Assembly: GCA_041200185.1 (NCBI GenBank)
Contig: CP165730.1
Coordinates: 186,001-250,000 of the forward strand
Source of the DNA: G041200185 sp041200185
GTDB lineage: Bacteria; Pseudomonadota; Alphaproteobacteria; BNTO01
Reading direction: 5' to 3'
Length of the DNA: 64,000 bases
In this document: positions 26,086-34,606 of the stretch, in pieces
Position numbering within the stretch: the first letter of the stretch is position 1
How the letters are laid out: each line of letters begins with the position of its first letter
The notes under the pieces: model-generated
Told to the model about the DNA's origin: nothing
The model's input: the letters and a program-made list of their open reading frames with translations, nothing else
Database searches by the model: none
Program-made: the position numbers and the translations under genes

Positions 26086-26721
26086 ATGCAGGAAATTGTG
26101 TTGGGGACAACGAACGAGGCGAAGATTGCCGACTTTTTAGCGTCTGGCTATTTTCAGAATTTTCAGGTCTATACCTTGCGGGATTTTACCGTTCCAGAGG
26201 TCGAGGAAACGGGATCCACATTGGAGGAGAACGCTCTTTTAAAGGCACGGGTCATTTTCAACGCGACGCATCGACCGACTCTAGCAGACGATACGGGTTT
26301 TTTCGTTCACGCCCTCGGTGGTTTTCCTGGCCTTTTTGCAGCGCGTGTGGCGGGTCCTGAAAAGGATTTCGCTCGCGTTAAGGCAGACATGCGCCGAAAG
26401 CTCGCCGCAGTGGCAGACAAGACAGCGCATTTTTCAACGGCCTTAGCCTTTGTGGAGGGAACGAGAGAACATGTCATTCGCGCCGATGTTGCGGGACTTT
26501 TCGTCTATGGCGACGAAGCCGTGAAGCAGGACCCTAATGGCTATCGCGATGCTTTTCGACCCGAAGGGGCCCCCTGCACGGTGTCGGAAATGACCCTCGA
26601 GCAAAAAGCTCATTTTTCTCCCCGAAACAAAGCGTTAACCCAGCTGTTCCAAGAATTAGGCCTGTTGAAAGAGGTCTCCGCCTCAACGCCTAGCGGGAGA
26701 AATTATTTCGAAGGCTGTTAA
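26086..26721 (+). CDS. rdgB: RdgB/HAM1-type non-canonical purine NTP pyrophosphatase
   Basis: This house-cleaning enzyme hydrolyses dITP/XTP to monophosphates in the cytoplasm. ATG 26086 is chosen because the family begins here (VLGTTNEAKIADF); the frame is open for 72 codons upstream, but nothing there is recognisable. The 211-aa product shows the expected blocks: VEETGSTLEENALLKA, TLADDTGFFVHALGGFPGLF and FALLARVAG-like text. Two normally invariant spots differ. The base-binding YDPxF loop reads GYRDAFRPEG, and the terminal SHR motif reads SPR. It may therefore be a divergent family member with altered activity. It stands alone between secreted-protein genes. Confidence 0.85.
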   Translation: MQEIVLGTTNEAKIADFLASGYFQNFQVYTLRDFTVPEVEETGSTLEENALLKARVIFNATHRPTLADDTGFFVHALGGFPGLFAARVAGPEKDFARVKADMRRKLAAVADKTAHFSTALAFVEGTREHVIRADVAGLFVYGDEAVKQDPNGYRDAFRPEGAPCTVSEMTLEQKAHFSPRNKALTQLFQELGLLKEVSASTPSGRNYFEGC

Positions 26722-27648
26722 TTGTGGCACATCCTCACCAGGATTGATTGTTTGATCATGAATAACCGGATTACGAAATATTTGATTTGATGAGAGGACC
26801 GGCCTTTTGTTCTAAAAATAGGCGAAGCTGACCCAGGTTGACTCATGGAAAGATCACGAAATGAGAGCTCATTTTTTCAGCACTTACGCTATCATCCTGT
26901 AAATTTCCATAAAATTTAAGCCTATCTTAAACAAATCTTTCTAAAATGATTCTTTAAATTGCAACCTGAGTAGGGGCGGATCACGAACGCCAAAAAACGA
27001 CAGGAGGCCGCTACCTTCAACGTGACACGAGCATCTAAGTCTTTTTTCAGTATTGAACCCACTTCTTGGTAGTCCATGCTGCCTCAAAATTTACGACAAA
27101 ACTCCTTTTGCTTCAGCAGGTCGATCTAGCGGAAAAAATTGGTCGCGAGAAGAGCTGCTAGCAATGTGATGACATGTGATGTGAAAGAGCAGATCAGCAC
27201 TGTAATTTCAATTCTTCTGAGCAAAATCCTATTTTTAGCAACTTTAAGGAAGTAATCTTGGATCTTGATTGCAGGTTTTTTTGTTTTTCTCGGTTATAGA
27301 ACAATAACTATTTTCATTTTTTTATTCTTAGACATTCTATCCTTTAACGTCAAACATCACTCTCTCTGCCAATCAACGCTAGCGAATCATTATGTGTTCT
27401 GGCCGCTGAGCTGCGGGCATTTTCAATAAATTCATTAAAAAATTTAATTAAATGGCAAATAATTCAATCATTTAATTCATTTTTAGTATTGATATTAACT
27501 TATGGATATAGTAGAAAAGATGCATAAGTTGTTCGGGAAACGAAGAAAAGGAAAGAGCTAGTGTCGTTTTCTGAATTGAAGATTAAAAGACTGGCTCTGT
27601 TGATCATAAAACAGAAATTATTATTAACTTTTTAGAATGGAGGAACTT
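26722..27648. other. Gap of 0.9 kb, no gene recognised
   Basis: The first 450 bases have mixed composition and may include decayed coding DNA, but no frame is convincing. The last 400 bases are strongly AT-rich and lead into the TGGAGGAACTT ribosome site of the Myb-domain gene. Confidence 0.45.
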
Positions 27649-28722
27649 ATGAAAAACTCAAAACCCTTAACATCTGTCGCTCTTTTCCCGCTTTTAGGAA
27701 GCGTTTCGACGGTTGTCGCTATGAATCAGTCATTTCAAACCCCAGGCTTTAGCCAGAACCAGGGCGGCTTTCGAGGGTGTTTGTATTCCCTGTTTGAATC
27801 AGACAATGAAGAGCTCCCGGCAACAGCAGAAAACTCTTCGGCTGCACCTTTATCGCAAGATTTTCTTGCACAACTCAACGTGGATGTCAATTACGACCAA
27901 TGCTGTAATAGTCAAAAATCTTTTTTTGATAGCTTAATCAAACAGAATCAAATTTTAGTTCAAGGTATGCATACGCTGAATGCAACATGTCAGCAACTTC
28001 AAACGAATAACCAGAAGCTTCAGTCTCAAATTACAGGACTTTTGACAACCGTTGGGAGCCTACAAAGTCAGATCATCAGCATTAACGCACCAACCTATGA
28101 TTTTTCCCAATTTGCCACGAAAGAGGAGTTTTCTGAACTTGAAGGAAGAGTTGAGGCTAATAAAGAGGAAATAGAAAGGGTTTGCGAACAGCATTGGGAT
28201 CTTGCCTTGGATGCTATTCCCTTCATGGAATCATCCAGTCAGTGGCAAGACGAGATGAATGACTGGAAACGCGGGGCCAGCGATGATCTGAGATTTGCTT
28301 GCACTCAAGCACGACATTACCTTAGTGAGAAAAAGAGCCAACAATTGCCAACATTCACTCAACGCCCTCCTGCAGTGCGACCCATGTCATCAACAATACT
28401 GCCTAGGATGGAAATTCCGACAACTAACTCTACGAGTAACGATTCGTCACCTCGTTCAGGCAGTGCGAATCCTTCCACAACAGGACTGTTCATGTCTGAT
28501 GAACTTCGAGCTCAAGCTCAAGCTAAAAGGCGTGCTCGGGAAAAGAGATACATGCGAAAATGTTTCCCCAAACCGTGGACAGAGGAGGAAGTCACCCTCC
28601 TAAAACAAAAATATCAAGAATGTGGTCCTCATTGGGCGGTAATATCCAAGTTTTTTGTGAATAGAAGTGATATCAATATCAAGAACAAATGGCGCGAGAT
28701 CCAGCGCTCGTTAAAAGAGTAA
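27649..28722 (+). CDS. Secreted protein with coiled coil, basic cluster and C-terminal Myb/SANT domain
   Basis: ATG 27649 is used because ATG 27637 overlaps the GGAGG site. The 357-aa product has a signal peptide (VALFPLLGSVSTVVAM, cleavage near residue 24) and a Gln/Asn-rich N-terminal region. A coiled coil lies around residues 85-170. A Ser/Thr/Pro linker and a dense basic patch, AKRRAREKRYMRK, near residue 300 follow. Residues 309-357 form a single Myb repeat: PWTEEEVTLLKQKY, HWAVISKFF, RSDINIKNKWREI, with tryptophans at 310, 329 and 348, the classic 19-residue spacing of Myb helices. Such domains bind DNA in eukaryotes. Export plus a nuclear-type domain and basic patch suggests a nucleomodulin-like effector; this role is inference. 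Confidence 0.8.
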   Translation: MKNSKPLTSVALFPLLGSVSTVVAMNQSFQTPGFSQNQGGFRGCLYSLFESDNEELPATAENSSAAPLSQDFLAQLNVDVNYDQCCNSQKSFFDSLIKQNQILVQGMHTLNATCQQLQTNNQKLQSQITGLLTTVGSLQSQIISINAPTYDFSQFATKEEFSELEGRVEANKEEIERVCEQHWDLALDAIPFMESSSQWQDEMNDWKRGASDDLRFACTQARHYLSEKKSQQLPTFTQRPPAVRPMSSTILPRMEIPTTNSTSNDSSPRSGSANPSTTGLFMSDELRAQAQAKRRAREKRYMRKCFPKPWTEEEVTLLKQKYQECGPHWAVISKFFVNRSDINIKNKWREIQRSLKE

Positions 28723-28864
28723 GTGATCTGCAGTAAAGGGGTACCTTTGTTTAGCATATGAAGGAGACTTTGACGGAGGGGGGAGAGACCGTTCCTCCTC
28801 CCGTCCGTCGTATTCAATGCGAAGAAGCTTTTGTGGTACCCTTAGAAGGTGTCGTTGGTGAGTC

Positions 28865-30079
28865 ATGTTAGATGGATCTGTGGTTTGCGTTCTGAAATTT
28901 GGTGGAACATCAGTAGCCAATGTTCAGCGCATACGCCGTGTGGCTAGCCTTGTAGCTGATCGCTATCTTCGAAAAGGCGAAAAGGTCGCGGTAGTCGTGT
29001 CAGCTATGGCGGGAATGACCGATCAATTAAGTCGCTATCTTGAAGAAATGTCGTTGGAAAGGACAGCAGAGGATGATCTGGTCTTGTCGGCAGGTGAGTC
29101 AATTACAACAGCTTTGTTGTCGAAAGCTCTGACGGAGTTGGGGCATCCTGCTCGGTCCTTTTTAGGGTGGCAACTTCCAATCGTGACAGACCATTTAGCT
29201 CGTCGTGCACGAATCTTGCAGGTGACGATAGGCAACCTCCTTAGTTGTTTCGATGCGAATGTGGTCCCTGTCGTGGCGGGCTTTCAAGGTGTGACAGAGC
29301 AGGGGAGAATGACGACTTTAGGACGCGGAGGAAGTGACACCACTGCGGTAGCTTTGGCAGCAGCTTTAGATGCGGAACGGTGTGATATTTTTACAGACGT
29401 AGAAGGAGTTTACACTGCAGATCCACGGCTTGTTCCCTCAGCGAGAATGTGGTCGACTCTTCCTGTTCAATGGATGCTAGAAATGGCCAGTGCGGGCGCT
29501 AAGGTTTTGCAAACGCGTGCCGTGGAGATTGCACTTAAGCACCAGGTTCCCGTTCGTGTCTTGTCGAGTTTTGTGGAAGGACGGGGCACACTCGTCTTAC
29601 CGGAGGTAAAGATGGAAAAGTACGCTCTTACAGGTCTTATTCAGCAGAAAAATGTCGTTAAGGTCGGCGTGAAGACGCCATCTTCCTTGGAGGTCCTCAC
29701 ACGTTTATGGGAAGCCGACGAGCCTATCGAGGTGTTGACGAAAGATTTCGCAACGCAGGCGCCGGATCTTACTTGTTTGGTCGAGGTACCGGGACTGCCA
29801 ACCGTAATTAAAGTACTGGACAATTTACAAGAGGGAGGGGAAGTCGAAAGCTATGAAGTCGACCACGATGTCGCAAGAGTGTCCCTCATGGGGGCGGCTA
29901 TAGGGTGGCGAAGTGAGATCCTTAGCACCGTGAAGAAAACTCTCAAGGAACAAAATATTTCCCTCCTGGCTATTTCAATATCAACCCTGCGTCTGGATCT
30001 CGTTGTGGAAAAACATCAGGCTGACTTGGCGGTTCTGACTCTGCATTCAGCTTTGGAGGCGTATTGGGAGGTGGGATAG
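28865..30079 (+). CDS. lysC: Aspartate kinase
   Basis: Aspartokinase phosphorylates aspartate, the first step toward lysine, diaminopimelate, threonine and methionine. The 404-aa product begins with the family motif LKFGGTSVANVQRI, then VVVSAMAGMTDQL, LSAGESITTALL, VVAGFQGVTEQGRMTTLGRGGSDTTAVALAA split over the kinase core, and FTDVEGVYTADPR. Two ACT domains follow from about residue 255 and would bind the feedback effector. Their N-terminal part lacks some family consensus, so feedback sensitivity is uncertain. ATG 28865 fits homology, but the ribosome site is weak. The gene stands alone. In an organism with murein-related genes the likely need is diaminopimelate. Confidence 0.93.
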   Translation: MLDGSVVCVLKFGGTSVANVQRIRRVASLVADRYLRKGEKVAVVVSAMAGMTDQLSRYLEEMSLERTAEDDLVLSAGESITTALLSKALTELGHPARSFLGWQLPIVTDHLARRARILQVTIGNLLSCFDANVVPVVAGFQGVTEQGRMTTLGRGGSDTTAVALAAALDAERCDIFTDVEGVYTADPRLVPSARMWSTLPVQWMLEMASAGAKVLQTRAVEIALKHQVPVRVLSSFVEGRGTLVLPEVKMEKYALTGLIQQKNVVKVGVKTPSSLEVLTRLWEADEPIEVLTKDFATQAPDLTCLVEVPGLPTVIKVLDNLQEGGEVESYEVDHDVARVSLMGAAIGWRSEILSTVKKTLKEQNISLLAISISTLRLDLVVEKHQADLAVLTLHSALEAYWEVG

Positions 30080-30679
30080 ATCAAACCGCCAAGATTTGGC
30101 TGGTTACGGCTGTTGAGTACTTTCAAAGCCGTGCTTGAAACCCTTAGCGAGAACGAGACTGGTCGTGTCGTTAGCCTGCCTCTATCAAATAAACCCCAAT
30201 GATTAATTAACGAAAAGAGCTTACTTGGTTGACGACATCGCTCATTCTTTTCCTTGCTGCTTGTGGCTACGACGTAGGAGAATTTTGCTGAATAGCAATT
30301 CGTAGGTTTGAATTGTCGAAAGGTCAAGGGCTACCGTTTTTGTGGTGGAGTTACGATTGCATTCCGCTCTCATTGTCGATTTCGGCCACTGTTACGTGCA
30401 AGGCCTCATTGCTATATCTCACTAAGGCCGCTGTTCAGCCTCCTTCTGGCTATTCGTAAACTCAGAGTTGCTCCCGCGAGGGAACCTTTCTGTCACTATC
30501 CACACCCTATTTGCACAAACGACCACTCAGGTGCCTGAACGTTTCCGACACACATACGAAGGTACCACAAACCACACCATAATCCTTTCAATGACCATCC
30601 AGTGCAGGCGAAACCCAAATACGAAGCCTCAAAGCAACACCTTCCGCTAACCAGTCGTACGCCCTGCAAGGAGGATAGA
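30080..30679. other. Gap of 0.6 kb between lysC and rpmB
   Basis: No gene was recognised on either strand. Short frames present here are not supported by ribosome sites or motifs. Confidence 0.45.
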
Positions 30680-30970
30680 CTAAGCCTTGGCAGTAGCGCG
30701 GGCCGTCAAGGCTCTCTTAAGAGAAGCAGCTTCTCCTGTCAATCTCGAACGGGGCGTCGAAAGAAGAAACGCATCAAGACCGCCTTTCTTCTCGATCGTA
30801 CGGATGCCGCGAGTCGAAAGACGCAACTGGACAGAGTGCCCCAGGAGATCACTCATAAAGGAAACTCTCTGAAGGTTCGGCAAAAACCGACGGCGCGTCT
30901 TGTTGTGAGCGTGACTCACGTTATTTCCCGTCAAAACCCCCTTGCCTGTCACACAACACCGTCTCGCCAT
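30680..30970 (-). CDS. rpmB: 50S ribosomal protein L28
   Basis: The 96-aa product has the L28 signature at its N-terminus: MARRCCVTGKGVLTGNNVSH, then AHNKTRRRFLPNLQ, and a basic C-terminal half with LRLSTRGIRTIEKKGG. L28 sits on the large subunit near the base of the L1 stalk region and is a standard bacterial protein. The length and residues match alphaproteobacterial L28. ATG 30970 is set by homology. It is a single gene, convergent with lysC, with an 850-bp AT-rich region upstream. Confidence 0.95.
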   Translation of the reverse strand: MARRCCVTGKGVLTGNNVSHAHNKTRRRFLPNLQRVSFMSDLLGHSVQLRLSTRGIRTIEKKGGLDAFLLSTPRSRLTGEAASLKRALTARATAKA

Positions 30971-31828
30971 CGCCGTCTCATGAATCCCACATAAACCACT
31001 CTTGTAGTTTAAGAAAACCTACTTCTATTGTCAATATCGGTTCATAAGAAGCTATTTCTGCGGCGGCTGTATTTGAATGGATGCGATCTGTCAGCGGGCA
31101 ATATAGAAAAAGACAAGAATTTTATTTGTACTATCGTATTTATAATACAATTCACTTAGTGTATTAAAGATATTGTAATAAAAATAATTGTTCTTGTGGT
31201 GATCTTAATTCCTTTATGCGAAAATTTCGTTGGCGTAAGTTTTTATTAATATTTTTTTGTGATAATAAATAAAAATGCCTATTATTTTTGATCAAATATT
31301 TTGCTATTTCAAACTTCATCAGAAATAATTTCAGTAAAAATTTCTTTTAATTACACGATTTTCATCAAGCCCTCAATATTTTTTGATAGAATCATGCAAG
31401 TTATTTCCAATTTCAACAACTTCCAACTCAGCTCGAGATCAATACCCAATTACGATAAAAGGACTTAGTCCTATTCGGTCCTATTTTCTGATTTCGCTTA
31501 CGCATGAAGAATCGTTATGAAATGTCGTTTACAGCAACCTTCCTTTGGAGCAAGAATCTTTTAGCAGTATGGCCGACGCCTCTGTGTTTTGAGGTGACGG
31601 CAGGACAAGCTGGTACGCTGCGCTGCAGGGCGTCTGCGGCTGTGCAGGGATATTGCTGTCAAAATTAACAGTTTTTTTATTTAGTTTTTAATAAAAATTC
31701 GAATAAATAGTCTAAAAAATAAATGCTAAACACAAGAAGGCTAAGCAAACACCTATTGACGATGACTTTCGATCCTGCAAAACTCAATGAGTAACAGTTA
31801 AAAGGAATTTTTCCGTGAGGTTTGTTAA
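30971..31828. other. AT-rich gap of 0.86 kb
   Basis: Most of this stretch has no coding potential. One 54-codon plus-strand frame at 31504-31668 (rich in Cys and Trp, no ribosome site) may be a chance frame or remnant. Promoters for rpmB and for the 31829 gene should lie here. Confidence 0.45.
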
Positions 31829-33352
31829 ATGATGACGGTAACCAAACGTTCGTTAGTATGTGCTTTCGTTCAGAATTGTTGGCTGGGTGTTCCAGCTCTT
31901 GTCTCATCATCTGCCGTGGGTACCGTGGTCTATCACAACTCCTCTTTTCCTTCTTTGTCTCTTAGGGCTGATTTAGGCATCCGTTATTTTACGGTCCTCC
32001 CAGAAGAGACAAACGATAACGAAGGAAGTCACAATCAGTCTCTAGGTGAACAAGCCAGGGAAAACGTGCGCCAAAAGCATTATATAGAGATGCATTTGCC
32101 GGATTTGATCCAGCAGAACCGCATCTCCTACGAAATGGGAGTAAAAATTAAAGATGGGACCCTCCCTTTGTTTATGGCTTATGATCTCGTCAAAAACAAG
32201 GTGGCCGCTGCAGAAACTAACTCCCATCGAAGAAAGGAAAATTTAACGCAGGTTATTGAGAGAACTGCTGTGTCAAATATTCGTAAGCCGGAAAGTCTGC
32301 AGGACAACCTACCAAAAGAATCCATCAAATATCGGCAGACTTCCCTCCATGAAATCAGTAGATTCCAGCACGTGCCAGTTACAACGGGGGATCAAGGCCT
32401 TGTAGATAAGATTTCCGCCTCTGGCGGGACGGAGGTCGATGCAGATCGACAGCAAAAGAGTGAAGCTCGCAAGAAGACAATCTCCTCGCGGGATTCCCAA
32501 AAAACGTCTTCTGAGAATACAACTACGGACATTACCCCTGATTCCCCAAACCACTCAGTTATCGTCGATACACCCGCTAAGAACCCTCAAAAGATTCTAC
32601 GATCCGACGATCCGAGCCAGATTTATCTGCGCTTTTGCTTAGAGGATCCTAAAACGGTCGACGACGTTTATCGAGCAACTTTGAACGCAACAGTCTCCTT
32701 TCCGCACGATCGACGCCCTAAGATTCAACAATTTTTCCATTTTGGACAAACGCAAAATCGTGGTTATGTCCCTCACGAGCAAGACAACGTCTTAGTGCAA
32801 ACGATTCACACCGCAACTTCAAACAAGGACTGGATAGAATACCCCGTAAACTTAGAAGAAATCATGAAAGCTTCTTGTATAGCTTTGTGCGGGCAGAATT
32901 GGTCGGTTTTTAACGGTAACGTTATCTATTTCCATCAGAATATAGTAGGTAAAGAAGATCAATTCATTTCACGAATGCAAACTCGAATACCGTCAACGCC
33001 CTTTGGAGATGTAAGGCTAAGTGCCTCTCTTGATCCACACTGTGTCTATCCCTTTATAAAGGGGTTCTTAGATGGGGCTTCGGCTATATCTGGAAGTCCC
33101 AAGGCCCCTAGCACAGTCAAGTTAAATATTTTTACGGGAAAAATGCCGCCAAAGAAGACTGATCAATTCCTTAAGAATGAGAAGCAGCCAGATATTTACC
33201 AACAGTTCCTCAACATCGAGCCTCAGCACCTGACTTTCCTTACGCGACAAGCTCTGGCTGCTCTTTTTCATGCGTACTCAACAAATAAAAAGGGTGACGA
33301 TTCTCTTACTGTTAAGCAGAGTATTCATATAACCGAGAAATCTATGAAGTAA
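31829..33352 (+). CDS. Large predicted exported protein, unknown family
   Basis: The 507-aa product starts with a basic then hydrophobic segment (RSLVCAFVQNCWLGVPALVSS) that may be a signal peptide of moderate quality. A short helical region (about residues 55-130) is followed by a polar, probably disordered Ser/Thr/Lys-rich stretch (about 135-265). An ordered C-terminal domain of about 230 residues contains aromatic and cysteine residues (YLRFCLEDPKTVDDVY, ASCIALCGQNWSVFNG, DPHCVYPFIKGFLDG). No enzyme family was recognised. It is convergent with the tssG-tssF cluster. A type VI effector is conceivable from position only; no adaptor or toxin motif is visible. Confidence 0.7.
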   Translation: MMTVTKRSLVCAFVQNCWLGVPALVSSSAVGTVVYHNSSFPSLSLRADLGIRYFTVLPEETNDNEGSHNQSLGEQARENVRQKHYIEMHLPDLIQQNRISYEMGVKIKDGTLPLFMAYDLVKNKVAAAETNSHRRKENLTQVIERTAVSNIRKPESLQDNLPKESIKYRQTSLHEISRFQHVPVTTGDQGLVDKISASGGTEVDADRQQKSEARKKTISSRDSQKTSSENTTTDITPDSPNHSVIVDTPAKNPQKILRSDDPSQIYLRFCLEDPKTVDDVYRATLNATVSFPHDRRPKIQQFFHFGQTQNRGYVPHEQDNVLVQTIHTATSNKDWIEYPVNLEEIMKASCIALCGQNWSVFNGNVIYFHQNIVGKEDQFISRMQTRIPSTPFGDVRLSASLDPHCVYPFIKGFLDGASAISGSPKAPSTVKLNIFTGKMPPKKTDQFLKNEKQPDIYQQFLNIEPQHLTFLTRQALAALFHAYSTNKKGDDSLTVKQSIHITEKSMK

Positions 33353-33405
33353 GAGCGTGACTAATGACTGCAGGGAATTCATCTGTGGAGGGGTATTTAG
33401 GTTAA

Positions 33406-33431
33406 GGCTTGTTTGAGCTGCACAACAAGCC
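33406..33431. terminator. Inverted repeat between convergent genes
   Basis: GGCTTGTT and AACAAGCC form a perfect 8-bp stem with a 10-nt loop between the 31829 gene and tssG. No long T-run follows on either strand, so this is a weak terminator candidate. Confidence 0.4.
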
Positions 33432-33469
33432 GCGAAGGTCTCTGGGAAGGTTAGCCAGAAGGCCTCCCT

Positions 33470-34591
33470 CTAACTCGCTTGATATGTTGCTTCATGGCGA
33501 TTTCGTGGTACCCGTAAAGCAATAGGTGTAGAAGAGGCCTTCTTCCCGAGCCAAGCATTAAACCCCAAGCGTTCTGGAGAGCCTAGACGAAGACCAGCAG
33601 AGTAATCGGCCGACAGACCCAGAAATAGGCGTACTTCTAGGTGCTGAGGAAGATAGGCCTGTACGAGCCGCAGCAAACGCCGGTAAGATCGTCCTTGCGT
33701 GTGAGGGTTAAAGCTTTCAAAAATTTCGTGGGTTGGCGTCTCAATGTAAATACTAATACCGCGATGAGGAAACCACGTTCTTTGCCCCAAAAAAACATCT
33801 CGACCCAGAGTTAAAGCCTGTCCTTTTGTAGAACCTATCTTCGAAATCTCGTCCACGGGGAACGATCCAAATCCCCCCTCCCACTCGTGGATAGATACTT
33901 TAACCCCAAGAAAAAATGAAAGAATCTGCTGCAAACCAGCCTTTGAACGAACCTTTTTCCAAAAGAGTGTCTTGAACGTCAGGACAAATCGCCTTTCGTC
34001 AGAGTCGAGTTCGGTCTGGGGGGTGATGCCTCCCAGGCTTTGGATAAGTCCCCCTAAAGGGGATTGATGCGGGGGAAGAGCCGCGTAACCGGGAATCCAT
34101 TGTTGAGTGTTATAAAAAAGTTGTACGAAGCGGTGGTTAAAAATATCCAAAAACGTCGCGGCAGCAGCGTCTTTTTGACGATAGTTCCTCAAAATTCGTT
34201 CGGAGTATGCTAGCGCCAAAGGGCCTTGAATCCCTGCAAGGCCGATAAAATTTACCCAAAGAACAGGCTGAAAAAACGCAGATGCTCCAACTGTTTGGAG
34301 GTCAACTCGCGCTAGCGCGCGCGACGGATGCGAAAAATGAAGCGTCGAACGAAAACGAATGCTACCAAAGGCCCTTTCATATTGAGAAGGTTCGACCGTT
34401 TTTTCTCCCCTCTGGTCTCGTTGCTCGTTGCATAGTTGTCGGAGAAACCGTACAGAACTTGCAAAATCATAGGAAGGAAGGTTTTCGAGGGAGATTTTGG
34501 TGAATCGTGTCTTTTTTGAGATCCAGGTCTCTTCCTCAGCCATGGGATTCTGGGCGTCTTCTTTGTTTTTCGTCACGATAACCTCGTTCAT
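33470..34591 (-). CDS. tssG: Type VI secretion baseplate subunit TssG
   Basis: TssG (VasB/ImpH) forms the wedge of the T6SS baseplate with TssE, TssF and TssK in the cytoplasm. The 373-aa product shows the family order: YDFASSVRFLRQL near residue 40, a FGSIRFRSTLHFSHPS segment, VNFIGLAGIQGPLALAYSE, RQKDAAAATFLDIFNHRFVQLFY, then a C-terminal half with GGITPQ and an FLGLSAD block near the end. Length is slightly above average because of a charged N-terminal extension of about 30 residues. The gene follows tssF by 15 bp, as in most T6SS clusters. No other baseplate gene is adjacent. Confidence 0.9.
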   Translation of the reverse strand: MNEVIVTKNKEDAQNPMAEEETWISKKTRFTKISLENLPSYDFASSVRFLRQLCNEQRDQRGEKTVEPSQYERAFGSIRFRSTLHFSHPSRALARVDLQTVGASAFFQPVLWVNFIGLAGIQGPLALAYSERILRNYRQKDAAAATFLDIFNHRFVQLFYNTQQWIPGYAALPPHQSPLGGLIQSLGGITPQTELDSDERRFVLTFKTLFWKKVRSKAGLQQILSFFLGVKVSIHEWEGGFGSFPVDEISKIGSTKGQALTLGRDVFLGQRTWFPHRGISIYIETPTHEIFESFNPHTQGRSYRRLLRLVQAYLPQHLEVRLFLGLSADYSAGLRLGSPERLGFNAWLGKKASSTPIALRVPRNRHEATYQAS

Positions 34592-34606
34592 AACACCGTG
34601 ATCTCA

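Noticed and set aside
30602..30994. 130-codon plus-strand frame
   Set aside because: It is antisense to rpmB, which is identified by clear homology.
31504..31668. 54-codon plus-strand frame in the gap before the 31829 gene
   Set aside because: It has no ribosome site, no motif and an odd Cys/Trp content; it is not strong enough to call a gene.
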